Below the pieces are notes generated by a model. That model was not told the origin of the DNA. It saw only the letters and a list, made by a program, of their open reading frames with translations, and did not search any database. This document shows positions 52,392 to 61,018 of a stretch of DNA of 64,000 bases, piece by piece (the first letter of the stretch is position 1; each line of letters starts with the position of its first letter). This DNA is from Cupriavidus nantongensis (GTDB lineage: Bacteria; Pseudomonadota; Gammaproteobacteria; Burkholderiales; Burkholderiaceae). Location: positions 806,001 to 870,000 of the forward strand of contig NZ_CP014845.1 of the NCBI RefSeq assembly GCF_001598055.1, in the 5' to 3' direction. The position numbers were made by a program, and so were the translations under genes.

Positions 52392-55214
52392 ATGAATGCA
52401 CTGACCCGCGCCGAACGCGCGCTAGTCGAATCCGCCGAGCCAGCCGTTACCTTTACCCTCAACGGCCGTGAAGTCAGCGCGCAGCCCGGCGAAAGCCTGC
52501 TGAAGGTGGCGCAGCGCGAAGGCTTCGACGTGCCGCACCTGTGCTACAAGGACGGCCTCGAGCCCGCCGGCAATTGCCGCGCCTGCATGGTCGAGATCCA
52601 GGGCGAGCGCGTGCTGGCGCCGTCCTGCTGCCGCTATCCCACTGCAGGCATGCAGGTGCAGACCGAATCCGAGCGCGCCCGCCGCGCCCAGCGCACCGTG
52701 CTGGAACTGCTGCAGTCGGACATGCCGGAAGCGGAATACACGCGCAACAACGAGCTTGACCAATGGGCCGCCCGGCTGGAAGTCGGCAAGCCGCGCTTCG
52801 CCCCGCGCGAACGCGTGGCGGCGGACCTGTCGCACCCGGCCATCGCGGTCAACCTCGATGCCTGCATCCAGTGCACCCGCTGCCTGCGCGCCTGCCGCGA
52901 CGAACAGGTCAACGACGTGATCGGCCTGGCGCTGCGCGGCGACGATGCGCGTATCGTGTTCGACATGGACGACCCGATGGGCGCGTCCACCTGCGTCGCC
53001 TGCGGCGAATGCGTGCAGGCCTGCCCGACCGGCGCGCTGATGCCCGCGCGCGATGCCGCGCTGGCGGTGCCCGACAAGCAGGTGGAATCGGTGTGCCCGT
53101 ATTGCGGCGTCGGTTGCCAGCTGACCTACAACGTCAAGGACAACCGCATCCTGTTCGTCGAAGGGCGCGATGGCCCGGCCAACCACCGGCGCCTGTGCGT
53201 GAAGGGCCGCTACGGCTTCGACTATGTCCAGCATCCGCAGCGGCTGACGGTGCCGCTGGTGCGCCGCGACGGCGTGCCGAAGCAGGGCGATTTCGTCATG
53301 GACCCGGACCACGTCATGGACGTGTTCCGCGAGGCCAGCTGGGAAGAAGCGCTGGCGCTGGCCGGCGGCAAGCTCGCGCAGATCCGCGATACGCATGGCA
53401 AGCGCGCGCTGGCCGGGTTTGGCTCGGCCAAGGGCAGCAATGAAGAGGCCTACCTGTTCCAGAAGCTGGTGCGCACCGGCTTCGGCAGCAACAACGTCGA
53501 CCACTGCACGCGGCTGTGCCACGCCTCGTCGGTGGCGGCGCTGCTGGAAGGGATCGGCTCGGGCGCGGTGTCGAACCCCGTAATGGATGTCGACAAGGCC
53601 GAGGTGGTGATCGTGATCGGCGCCAACCCGACCGTGAACCACCCGGTCGCGGCCAGCTGGATCAAGAATGCAGTGAAGAACGGCACCAAGCTGATCGTGG
53701 CCGATCCGCGCCGCTCCGACCTGGCGCGCTTCGCCTGGTGCTTCCTGCAGTTCAAGCCCGATGCCGACGTGGCGCTGCTCAACGCGATGATGCATGTGAT
53801 CGTCAACGAGGGGCTGGTCGACCAGGACTTCATCGACAGCCGCACCATCGGCTTCGACGAACTGCAGCGCAACGTGGCCGCGTACAGCCCCGAGCTGATG
53901 GCGCCGATCTGCGGCATCGACGCCGAAACCATCCGCGAGGTCGCGCGCGTCTATGCCACCGCCAAGAGTTCGATGATCCTGTGGGGCATGGGCGTGTCGC
54001 AGCACGTGCACGGCACCGACAACGCGCGCTGCCTGATCGCGCTGGCGCTGATGACGGGCCAGATCGGCCGGCCCGGCACCGGGCTGCATCCGCTGCGCGG
54101 GCAGAACAACGTGCAGGGCGCTTCCGACGCGGGGCTGATCCCGATGATGTATCCGGACTACCGGCGCGTCGACGATCCGCTGGCGATCGCCAGCTTCGAG
54201 GCGCTGTGGGGCATGCCGCTGGACCGCCAGCCCGGGCTGACCGTGGTCGAGGTGATGCAGGCGATCGAGCGCGGCGAAGTGCGCGGCATGTACATCATGG
54301 GCGAGAACCCGGCGATGTCCGATCCCGACGCCGAGCATGCGCGCGCAGCACTGGCCTCGCTCGACCACCTGGTGGTGCAGGACATCTTCCTGACCGAGAC
54401 CGCATACCTGGCCGATGTGGTGCTGCCGGCCTCGGCCTTCCCCGAAAAGACCGGCACCTTCACCAACACCGACCGCACCGTGCAGCTCGGCCGGCAGGCG
54501 CTGAATCCGCCGGGGCAGGCGCGCCAGGACCTGTGGATCGTCCAGCAGATGGCGGCGCAGCTGGGGCTGGACTGGCGCTACGACAGCGTCGAGGACGTGT
54601 TCAACGAGATGCGGCAGGCGATGCCGAGCATCGGAGGCGTGACCTGGGAGCGGCTGGAGCGCGAACACGCGGTGACGTATCCGTGCAAGGAAGAGGGCGA
54701 TCCGGGCGAGCCGGTGATCTTCACCGACAGCTTCCCGACCGCGACCGGGCGGGGCCGTTTTGTGCCGGCCGATATCATCCCGGCGGCGGAGCGGCCGGAT
54801 GCCGACTACCCGATGGTGCTGATCACCGGGCGCCAGCTCGAGCACTGGCACACCGGCAGCATGACACGGCGCGCCGGCGTGCTCGACGCGATCGAACCCG
54901 ATCCGGTGGCGCTGGTGCATCCGCTGGACCTCGACGCGCTCGGCGGCACGCCGGGCGGCGTGGTCACGCTGTCGTCGCGGCGCGGCGAAGTCAGGCTCTA
55001 TGCCCGCGCCGATGCCGGCACGCCGCGCGGCGCCGTGTTCGTGCCGTTCTGCTACTACGAGGCGGCGATCAACAAGCTGACCAACCCGGCGCTGGACCCG
55101 TTCGGCAAGATTCCCGAGTTCAAGTATTGCGCGATCAGGATGACGGCGGGCGGAGCGGTGCCGGTGCAGTCCAGCTATGGCGGCGGGCAGATCCTCGAGC
55201 CCGCTTCGGCCTAG
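52392..55214 (+). CDS. fdwA: NAD-dependent formate dehydrogenase, catalytic alpha subunit (Mo/W-bis-MGD)
   Basis: A 940-residue molybdenum/tungsten enzyme oxidising formate to CO2. Cofactor sites in order: N-terminal 2Fe-2S (CYKDGLEPAGNCRACMVEIQ); 4Fe-4S motifs CIQCTRCLRACRDEQ and CVACGECVQACPTGA; the cluster next to the pterin, CPYCGVGCQLTYNV with LCVKGRYGFD; and the metal-ligand Cys376-His377 in DHCTRLCHASSVAAL (Cys, not selenocysteine). A molybdopterin-dinucleotide domain ends the protein. It lies 25 bp after fdwB. No chaperone (fdsC/fdhD) or fdsD follows, so maturation genes must lie elsewhere. Metal identity (W or Mo) is not readable from sequence. Confidence 0.92.
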   Translation: MNALTRAERALVESAEPAVTFTLNGREVSAQPGESLLKVAQREGFDVPHLCYKDGLEPAGNCRACMVEIQGERVLAPSCCRYPTAGMQVQTESERARRAQRTVLELLQSDMPEAEYTRNNELDQWAARLEVGKPRFAPRERVAADLSHPAIAVNLDACIQCTRCLRACRDEQVNDVIGLALRGDDARIVFDMDDPMGASTCVACGECVQACPTGALMPARDAALAVPDKQVESVCPYCGVGCQLTYNVKDNRILFVEGRDGPANHRRLCVKGRYGFDYVQHPQRLTVPLVRRDGVPKQGDFVMDPDHVMDVFREASWEEALALAGGKLAQIRDTHGKRALAGFGSAKGSNEEAYLFQKLVRTGFGSNNVDHCTRLCHASSVAALLEGIGSGAVSNPVMDVDKAEVVIVIGANPTVNHPVAASWIKNAVKNGTKLIVADPRRSDLARFAWCFLQFKPDADVALLNAMMHVIVNEGLVDQDFIDSRTIGFDELQRNVAAYSPELMAPICGIDAETIREVARVYATAKSSMILWGMGVSQHVHGTDNARCLIALALMTGQIGRPGTGLHPLRGQNNVQGASDAGLIPMMYPDYRRVDDPLAIASFEALWGMPLDRQPGLTVVEVMQAIERGEVRGMYIMGENPAMSDPDAEHARAALASLDHLVVQDIFLTETAYLADVVLPASAFPEKTGTFTNTDRTVQLGRQALNPPGQARQDLWIVQQMAAQLGLDWRYDSVEDVFNEMRQAMPSIGGVTWERLEREHAVTYPCKEEGDPGEPVIFTDSFPTATGRGRFVPADIIPAAERPDADYPMVLITGRQLEHWHTGSMTRRAGVLDAIEPDPVALVHPLDLDALGGTPGGVVTLSSRRGEVRLYARADAGTPRGAVFVPFCYYEAAINKLTNPALDPFGKIPEFKYCAIRMTAGGAVPVQSSYGGGQILEPASA

Positions 55215-55225
55215 CCGCGAGGAAC

Positions 55226-55258
55226 GGTGGTGTTTCGCATTGCCAGCGGGACACCACC
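55226..55258. terminator. Hairpin between convergent fdwA and TonB receptor genes
   Basis: GGTGGTGT (55226-55233) pairs with ACACCACC (55251-55258) in the 50-bp space between the two stop codons. No T-run on either side; probably a bidirectional transcription barrier. Confidence 0.5.
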
Positions 55259-55264
55259 CCTGCC

Positions 55265-57364
55265 TCAATAATTCATGGTCACATTGAGCATGGCGACGCG
55301 CGGATTGCCCACCGGCAGCACGTTGTTGTTCAGGCCGCCGGCGTAGTACATCTTGTCGAACACGTTCTTGACGTTGAATGCCGCGCGCCAGTGCGAGGCC
55401 ACGTAGCCGACGGCAACATCGGCGACGGCGTAGCCCGGCACGGTGTAGTTGAAGCTGTAGCCGCGCTTGGCGCTCTCGCCGCGCATCCCGGCCCCGACAT
55501 ACCAGCCGGCCAGCGCGCCACGCAGGCGATACTGGCTCCACACCGAGAAGCTGTGCCGCGGCACGCTGTTCAGCGGCTTGCCGACGTTGGCGGCGGTGGT
55601 GTCCTCGGTAACTTCGCTGGCGATATAGGCATACGCCGCCGACACGCTGAGGCCATTGCCGAGATCCTGCGTCAGTTCCAGTTCCAGCCCGCGCGAGCGC
55701 TGTTCGCCGACGGCCACGCTGAAGCCCGTATTGACCGGGTCGCTGCTGAGCACGTTGGTGCGCGTCAGGTCGAATGCGGCCAGCGTCAGCAGGCCGGTCT
55801 TGCCTGGCATGTCGAACTTGACGCCCACCTCGTACTGGCGGCCCTTCTCGGGCTTGAAGGTGGCGCCGCTGGCATCGGTGCCGGCGTTCGGCAAAAACGA
55901 CGTGGCGAAGCTCGCGTACGGCCGTGCCCAGTTGGTCAGGTCGTACATCACGCCCGCGCTGCCGGTGACGGCGTTGCTGTCGTTGGTGAAGCGCGATGAT
56001 GCCAGCCGGTCGGTGGTGCCGGTCCGCGCGGATTCGTAGCGCACGCCGCCGGTCACGGTCCAGCGCTCGCCCAGGCGAACCTGGTCGCGCAGGTAGAGGC
56101 CGAGCGCGTCCAGCGTATCGGTCGCATCCAGGTTATAGGCGGACGGGCAGTTGATGCTGGCGCCATAGACCGGGTTGTAGACGTTCAGCGCGGCGACGCG
56201 GCAGGTCTTCTGCAGGCGGGCTTCCCTGGTATGCCGGTAGTCGATGCCGAAGGTCACGCTGTGGGCTTGTCCCGTGAACGCAAAGGTCCGCTGCACGTTG
56301 GTGTCGACGCCGAACGAATTGCCCGAAAAATTCTGCTGCGTGCCGCTGCGGTTCATCGACTGGCTGTTGAGTGCCATGGTGCCGGCCGATACCAGCGTGC
56401 CGGTCAGCGACGAGGTCTGGTAGCGCAGGTTCTGGTTCAGGGTCCAGCCCGAGTCGAAGCGGTGCGTCAGCGCGTAGCCGATGCGGTTCTGCTCGCCGTC
56501 ATAGGACGGCGCATTCGGTTCGCCGATAAAGCGGTTGGCCGGGACCACGCCATTGCGGTTCGGCACCAGCGTGCCATTGACGGGCAGGCCCTGCTGGCGC
56601 ACGTAGTTGCGCTGGTTGTGGCTGGCCAGGATGGTGAAGTCGGTGCGGGCGCCAAGGTCGAGCGTCAGCGACGGCGCGAGCCACCGGTTGCGATACCAGA
56701 CGAAGTCGGTCGGATCGTCGCTGTTCATCATCAGCCCGTTCAGGCGGAACGCGGCCTTGCTGTCCTTGGCCAGAGGCGTGCCCACGTCGACCGTCATCTG
56801 CCGGAAGCCATAGTTGCCGACGGTCAGGCCCAGCTCGCCGAACAGTTCCGCGCGCGGGCGCTTGCTGACCATGTTGACCAGACCGCCGGGCTGCACCGCG
56901 CCGAACAGTATCGAGGCCGGCCCCTTGAGCACTTCCACGCGCTCCACGCCGAACAGCTCCTGCGCCACGCGGTTGTTGCTGTCGACCAGCAGTCCGTCGG
57001 CAAAGATCGATTCCGAGGCACGCTGGCCGCGGATGATGAAGTCGTCCCAGCCGCGCCGGCCATAGGTGTTGGTGACCACGCCGGCCGAGTTCTGCAGCGC
57101 GTCGCTGAGGTTCTGTGCCTGCTGGCTGTCGAGCAGGTCGCGCGTGATCACGGTGATCGATTGCGCGGCGTCGGCCGCCGATTCCCCCGACTTGGTCACG
57201 CCGGCCGCGCGCCGCGTGGCGAAACCGAGGTCAGTCTGGCCGTCATCGGCGGCGCTGACCGTTACGGCTGGCAGCGTGGCAACGTCTTCGGCGGCATGGG
57301 AGGCAACGGCAGGCAGCAGCAGGGAACTGGCGGCGGCAGGGATGGCAAGACGGCGGAAAAGCAT
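55265..57364 (-). CDS. TonB-dependent siderophore receptor
   Basis: A 699-residue outer-membrane receptor. The signal peptide is MLFRRLAIPAAASSLLLPAV followed by ASHA. The plug domain has QSITVITRDLLDSQQAQNLS and DDFIIRGQRASESIFADGLL. GVERVEVLKGPASILFGAVQ precedes a 22-strand barrel that ends in NPRVAMLNVTMNY with the terminal aromatic residue. The plug style is that of ferri-siderophore receptors (FpvA/FhuE-like). The start at 57364 (ATG) is preferred to an in-frame TTG at 57385. A Fur-like box lies 37 bp upstream. Ligand unknown; no synthesis genes adjoin it. Confidence 0.9.
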   Translation of the reverse strand: MLFRRLAIPAAASSLLLPAVASHAAEDVATLPAVTVSAADDGQTDLGFATRRAAGVTKSGESAADAAQSITVITRDLLDSQQAQNLSDALQNSAGVVTNTYGRRGWDDFIIRGQRASESIFADGLLVDSNNRVAQELFGVERVEVLKGPASILFGAVQPGGLVNMVSKRPRAELFGELGLTVGNYGFRQMTVDVGTPLAKDSKAAFRLNGLMMNSDDPTDFVWYRNRWLAPSLTLDLGARTDFTILASHNQRNYVRQQGLPVNGTLVPNRNGVVPANRFIGEPNAPSYDGEQNRIGYALTHRFDSGWTLNQNLRYQTSSLTGTLVSAGTMALNSQSMNRSGTQQNFSGNSFGVDTNVQRTFAFTGQAHSVTFGIDYRHTREARLQKTCRVAALNVYNPVYGASINCPSAYNLDATDTLDALGLYLRDQVRLGERWTVTGGVRYESARTGTTDRLASSRFTNDSNAVTGSAGVMYDLTNWARPYASFATSFLPNAGTDASGATFKPEKGRQYEVGVKFDMPGKTGLLTLAAFDLTRTNVLSSDPVNTGFSVAVGEQRSRGLELELTQDLGNGLSVSAAYAYIASEVTEDTTAANVGKPLNSVPRHSFSVWSQYRLRGALAGWYVGAGMRGESAKRGYSFNYTVPGYAVADVAVGYVASHWRAAFNVKNVFDKMYYAGGLNNNVLPVGNPRVAMLNVTMNY

Positions 57365-57400
57365 GACGGCCCGGGGCGAAAGCAAAGGCCGAATAATAAA

Positions 57401-57415
57401 TGAGAATAATTCTTG
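57401..57415 (-). promoter_or_regulatory. Fur-box-like site before the TonB receptor gene
   Basis: TGAGAATAATTCTTG contains the perfect palindrome AGAAT-A-ATTCT and agrees with 10 of 15 positions of the 7-1-7 Fur consensus. It is in an AT-rich patch directly upstream of the receptor start. Iron-responsive repression is inferred. Confidence 0.5.
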
Positions 57416-57492
57416 TTTCTAGGGATTTTATCGACCCGTTGCCGGTTGCTTCGTCAACATGCGGGCACGGCGAGATGGCAGCGTGACCCCGG

Positions 57493-58563
57493 TCACATGG
57501 TGTCGTCGCGATCCTCGATCACCGACATATGCCAGCACGACATAAACAGCGCGGCAATCAGCGGACCTATGACAAAGCCGTTGATGCCGAACACCGACAT
57601 GCCGCCCAGGGTCGAGATCAGCACGACCCAGTCCGGCAGCTTGGTGTCCTTGCCGACCAGGATGGGGCGCAGCACGTTGTCCACCGCGCCAATCACCAGA
57701 GTGCCGATGGCAATCAGTGCGATGCCTTTCCAGACCGGGCCGGCCAGCAGGAAGTAAATCGCGGCGGGGCCCCAGACCAGCGCGGCGCCGACGGCCGGCA
57801 GCAGTGACAGGAACGCCATCAGCGTGCCCCACAGCAACGCGCCGTTGATGCCCAGCAGCAGGAACATCAGGCCGCCCAGTATCCCCTGCACAGCAGCTAC
57901 CACCACGTTGCCCTTGACCGTGGCGCGGACCACGGTGGTGAAGCGGCCGACCAGCCGGCGGGTGTGCGCGTCGCTCAGCGGCATGGCCTCGCGGAAGCGA
58001 TGGGAAATCACCGCACCGTCACGCAGCAGGAAAAACACCAGGTACAGCATCACGCCCAGGCCGACGGCGAATTGCAGCGTGTTCTGGCCAATGGCTACGG
58101 CCTGGGCCGCCATGAACTGGCTGATGCGGGCGGCACCTTCGGTCAGCTTCGCCTGCAACCCGGCTACGTCGGCGAGTCCGATCTCGTTCAGCCAGGCTTC
58201 GACCGAAGCCGGCAGAGCCTGCACGGCGGTCTGGAAGTATTGCCCGAAGTCCCATTTGCCGGTCTTGATCTGCTGGTAGGCAAAGGCCGCTTCCTGCGCC
58301 AGCGTGGCGATCATCAGGAATACCGGGACAATCGCCATCAGCACGCAGACCAGCAGCGTGGTCAGCGCGGCGAGATTTTCCCGGTTGCGGAATCGCACCG
58401 TCAGCTTGCGGTGCATGGGGTGAAACAGGATGGCCAGTATCGTGCCCCACAGGATCGCGCTGTAGAAGGGCAACAATATCCAGATAAACGCAATGGTGAC
58501 GGCGGCCAGAAGGATGTAAAAACCTTTCAAATTGCGCATCGGGTAGTCCGCGATTAGAGTCAT
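57493..58563 (-). CDS. AI-2E/PerM-family inner-membrane permease
   Basis: About 356 residues with seven to eight membrane helices (FYILLAAVTIAFIWILLPFY near the start; LLGINGALLWGTLMAFLSLL; NGFVIGPLIAALFMSCWHMS at the end). A central soluble region of about 70 residues lies between helices 3 and 4. LPAVGAALVWGPAAIYFLLA and VIGAVDNVLRPILVG are family signatures. Members have been proposed to export autoinducer-2 or act as Na+/H+ antiporters; neither can be assigned here. Start uncertain (ATG 58563, 58539 or 58623; no clear ribosome site). Confidence 0.82.
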   Translation of the reverse strand: MTLIADYPMRNLKGFYILLAAVTIAFIWILLPFYSAILWGTILAILFHPMHRKLTVRFRNRENLAALTTLLVCVLMAIVPVFLMIATLAQEAAFAYQQIKTGKWDFGQYFQTAVQALPASVEAWLNEIGLADVAGLQAKLTEGAARISQFMAAQAVAIGQNTLQFAVGLGVMLYLVFFLLRDGAVISHRFREAMPLSDAHTRRLVGRFTTVVRATVKGNVVVAAVQGILGGLMFLLLGINGALLWGTLMAFLSLLPAVGAALVWGPAAIYFLLAGPVWKGIALIAIGTLVIGAVDNVLRPILVGKDTKLPDWVVLISTLGGMSVFGINGFVIGPLIAALFMSCWHMSVIEDRDDTM

Positions 58564-58622
58564 CCAGGCACGATGCCGATGGTGCCCTGCACGATGGTAC
58601 CCTGCTCGGGGTTTCCCTTCCA

Positions 58623-58847
58623 TTACCCGTCGCTGTCACCGGGAGCGTTGCCGAAGGAATTGCGCTCCATGATCTGGTGATCTTTCCCATGGATCAGCAA
58701 CTCGACCTTTGCGCGCCGGGCTTTTTCCATGCCGGTAGCGATCGCATGGTCCATCGACGTGAATCGCTGCTGGTTGCCGGAGCGGCCTTCCGCTTCGACG
58801 GCCCAGCCGTTATGGGTCGGCACGACATGGATGTTCTTGCCTGGCAT
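58623..58847 (-). CDS. DUF2188-family small protein
   Basis: A 74-residue soluble protein. MPGKNIHVVPTHNGWAVEAE and the later FTSMDHAIATGMEKARRA and LLIHGKDHQIMERNSFG match the DUF2188 pattern (an alpha/beta fold of unknown function, where the phrase HVVP..GWAV is typical). Preceded by a GGAGAGCGCC site. It lies in front of the AI-2E permease gene on the same strand. The two may be cotranscribed. Confidence 0.8.
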   Translation of the reverse strand: MPGKNIHVVPTHNGWAVEAEGRSGNQQRFTSMDHAIATGMEKARRAKVELLIHGKDHQIMERNSFGNAPGDSDG

Positions 58848-58960
58848 GGCGCTCTCCGGAAGTTGGCAGTATGAGTGTCAGCGCTGTGCCGCGGCCGAGG
58901 TATCGGGCGCCGTCTGACAAGGCCGTCGGATATCCGGAAAGCGCACGAGCCAGCAGCAAC

Positions 58961-58989
58961 AACGCCCGCCAGGCGCCATGGCGGGCGTT
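58961..58989. terminator. Strong bidirectional terminator hairpin
   Basis: AACGCCCGCCA (58961-58971) and TGGCGGGCGTT (58979-58989) form an 11-bp perfect stem with a 7-nt loop, and TTTTC follows on the plus strand. It lies 32 bp past the stop of the GYD-domain gene (minus strand), for which it is the likely terminator. Confidence 0.75.
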
Positions 58990-59021
58990 TTTCATGACAA
59001 GGACAGGGTGCCAGGGGCGGC

Positions 59022-59315
59022 TCAGCTGATCTTGTCGATAATCCCCTGCATCTCGTCGACGTTGAAGGCGCGCAGCGTTTGCGTGCGCACGTTGCCCAGC
59101 GCGCCGACCGCGAGGCCGAATGCGGTCATGCTGGCGTCATCCTGGGCCTCGACGGTCAGCACGATGTCGTATTTGCCCAGGGTCCAGTAGATGTCTTTCA
59201 TCTGCACCCCGAAGCGCGCGCCCATCTCGCGCACCGCGGCGGCGCGCCTGGTGGTGTCCTTGACGGCGCGGATGCCCTGGTCGGTGAAGCTGGCTAGCAC
59301 GATATAGCGGGTCAT
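59022..59315 (-). CDS. GYD-domain protein
   Basis: A 97-residue protein of the GYD family. MTRYIVLASFTDQGIRAVKD opens it, and the naming tripeptide-like region appears as YWTLGKYDIVLTVEAQDDAS (here GKYD). It ends with LRAFNVDEMQGIIDKI. It is a ferredoxin-like alpha/beta fold of unknown function, often near transport or stress genes. ATG 59315 follows a CCGGAGATC site; 69 upstream codons in frame were excluded. An 18-bp palindrome lies 212 bp upstream and may control it. Confidence 0.85.
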   Translation of the reverse strand: MTRYIVLASFTDQGIRAVKDTTRRAAAVREMGARFGVQMKDIYWTLGKYDIVLTVEAQDDASMTAFGLAVGALGNVRTQTLRAFNVDEMQGIIDKIS

Positions 59316-59526
59316 GGCGGGATCTCCGGTAAGGATCGATCGAACGCCGTCCCGGCTGCGCGCACGCGACCGATCGCAGCAGCCAGCCGGGGCAGTGGTC
59401 CAGGGCATCCCGGCGCAGCGCCGGGGCCTGAGCAACCCCACACCGATGCATATCGCGCGCCAGCCGGTGTGGCACGCCGCGCAGCGGCGGATGCCGGGGT
59501 GCATGCCATTGCGCTGCAGCACGCTT

Positions 59527-59544
59527 TGTATCAGTTCTGATACA
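59527..59544. promoter_or_regulatory. Perfect 8-2-8 palindrome upstream of the GYD gene
   Basis: TGTATCAG-TT-CTGATACA is an exact inverted repeat of operator size, in the gap between the badR stop (59555) and the GYD gene start (59315). Its right edge is 11 bp from the badR stop codon. Binder unknown; the form suits a GntR, TetR or MarR dimer. Confidence 0.6.
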
Positions 59545-59554
59545 GCGATCCGCC

Positions 59555-60076
59555 TTAGTCCTGTGCCGGCCCGCTGTCGCCAACCTCCGGCGCGTCAAGC
59601 GCGCGCATGTTGTCCAGCAGCTTCAGCAGGTAATGCAGCGTGTGCGTCAGGTCATTGGTGGAAAAGCCGTCCAGCGCCTGCTCGTAGTACTGCCGGATCT
59701 TCGGCTGCGCCTGGTGCAGCCACACCTCGCGGCCCGGCTCGCTCATCCGCACCAGCCGCGAGCGGCGGTCGCGCCCGTCGGGCGCCAGCGTGACGTGGCC
59801 GTCCCGTTCCATCCGGCTGACCAGTCCGGACAGGTTCTGGCGGCTCACCATCAGGTAGCGGGCGAGGTCGCCGACGCTCATGCCATCGGCGGCTTCTGGC
59901 CGCGACAGCGCGCCCAGCACCGCCCACTGCTGTGTCGTCAAGCCTTCCGCTTCGACGGCTCGCGAGCCGGTTTTATGCAACATGTTTGCGCATTGGTACA
60001 GGCGGAAGAACAGCCGGTTGGCCAGTTCCATGCGCGCGTTGGTCGGGAGTTCGCCTACCTGGTCGGGGTTAACCAT
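59555..60076 (-). CDS. badR: MarR-family regulator of the cyclohexanecarboxylate cluster
   Basis: A 173-residue MarR protein. The central winged helix is GMSVGDLARYLMVSRQNLSG (about residues 76-95) followed by the wing DGRDRRSRLVRMS, flanked by dimerisation helices. It is divergent from the badH-badI-aliB-aliA genes with a 20-bp palindrome between. This mirrors Rhodopseudomonas palustris, where the MarR protein BadR controls badHI and ali genes in response to cyclohexene carboxylates. ATG 60076 is chosen because the upstream 167 in-frame codons run over the promoter and badH. Symbol by gene order and family. Confidence 0.8.
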   Translation of the reverse strand: MVNPDQVGELPTNARMELANRLFFRLYQCANMLHKTGSRAVEAEGLTTQQWAVLGALSRPEAADGMSVGDLARYLMVSRQNLSGLVSRMERDGHVTLAPDGRDRRSRLVRMSEPGREVWLHQAQPKIRQYYEQALDGFSTNDLTHTLHYLLKLLDNMRALDAPEVGDSGPAQD

Positions 60077-60128
60077 AGTGATTTCCAAAGGATAGCGGCC
60101 TTGCACACGGGGTCGGTCGCACCTAGTA

Positions 60129-60148
60129 TACGTCAATATATTTACGTA
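60129..60148. promoter_or_regulatory. Probable BadR operator between badR and badH
   Basis: TACGTCAATATATTTACGTA is a 20-bp palindrome imperfect at only one symmetric pair. It lies 52 bp from the badR start and 67 bp from the badH start, where a MarR dimer would block both promoters. Confidence 0.7.
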
Positions 60149-60215
60149 AATGAAGGCGCATGTGGCGGCGGCACCGCCGGCACGATAGCACCGGAACCTT
60201 GAAAGGAGAACGGCT

Positions 60216-60983
60216 GTGCAAGGACTCGAAGGCAAGACGGTCATCGTGACCGGCGGCGGTGGCGGTATCGGTAGCGCAACCTGTTTGCGCTTTGCGCGTG
60301 CGGGCGCGGGGGTGGGAGTGCTCGACCTGAACCCGGAGGCGGGCGAACGCGTGGCGGCGCAGATCCGCGAAGCCGGCGGCCGCGCGCTGGCGGTGCGCTG
60401 CGACATTACCGATCGCGCCAGCGTCGATGCGGCAGTGGCGGCGGTGGAGCAGGACCTGGGCCCTGTCGACGTGCTGGTCAACAACGCCGGATGGGATGTG
60501 TTCCGGCCGTTCGTCAAGACCGAGCCGGCGCAGTGGGAGCGGCTGATCGCGATCAACCTGACCGGCGCGCTGCACATGCATCACGCGGTGCTGCCGGGCA
60601 TGGTGGCGCGCCGGCGCGGACGCATCGTCAATATCGCCTCGGATGCCGCGCGCGTTGGCTCGTCCGGCGAGGCGGTGTACGCCGCGTGCAAGGGCGGGCT
60701 GGTGTCGTTCTCGAAGACCATCGCGCGCGAGCATGCGCGCCACGGCATCACCGTGAACGTGGTGTGCCCGGGGCCGACCGAGACCGCGCTGTTCGAAGAC
60801 TACAAGCAGGGCGCGGGCAACCCCGACAAGCTGGTCGAAGCCTTTACCCGCTCGATCCCGCTGGGCCGCATCGGCCAGCCCGACGACCTGCCCGGCGCGG
60901 TGCTGTTCTTTGCCGGCGACGACGCGGCCTTCATCACCGGACAAGTGCTGAGCGTGTCGGGCGGCCTGACCATGAACGGCTGA
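60216..60983 (+). CDS. badH: 2-hydroxycyclohexanecarboxyl-CoA dehydrogenase (SDR)
   Basis: A 255-residue short-chain dehydrogenase, the same length as R. palustris BadH. Cofactor loop VIVTGGGGGIGSATC (residues 10-24), NNAG (about 88-91), serine in NIASDAARVG and the YAACK active-site pair (about 152-156) are present. It oxidises 2-hydroxycyclohexane-1-carboxyl-CoA to the 2-keto ester with NAD+. The start is GTG at 60216 with AAAGGAG 7 bp before it. Function by gene order with badI and aliB; the SDR family itself is certain. Confidence 0.82.
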   Translation: MQGLEGKTVIVTGGGGGIGSATCLRFARAGAGVGVLDLNPEAGERVAAQIREAGGRALAVRCDITDRASVDAAVAAVEQDLGPVDVLVNNAGWDVFRPFVKTEPAQWERLIAINLTGALHMHHAVLPGMVARRRGRIVNIASDAARVGSSGEAVYAACKGGLVSFSKTIAREHARHGITVNVVCPGPTETALFEDYKQGAGNPDKLVEAFTRSIPLGRIGQPDDLPGAVLFFAGDDAAFITGQVLSVSGGLTMNG

Positions 60984-61018
60984 GCGCCAGCTGTCACAAC
61001 CAGATCACGGAGACCACC

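Noticed and set aside
52422..55541. 1039-codon minus-strand open frame opposite the formate dehydrogenase gene
   Set aside because: Shadow of fdwA, which shows all cofactor motifs; no ribosome site or family features.
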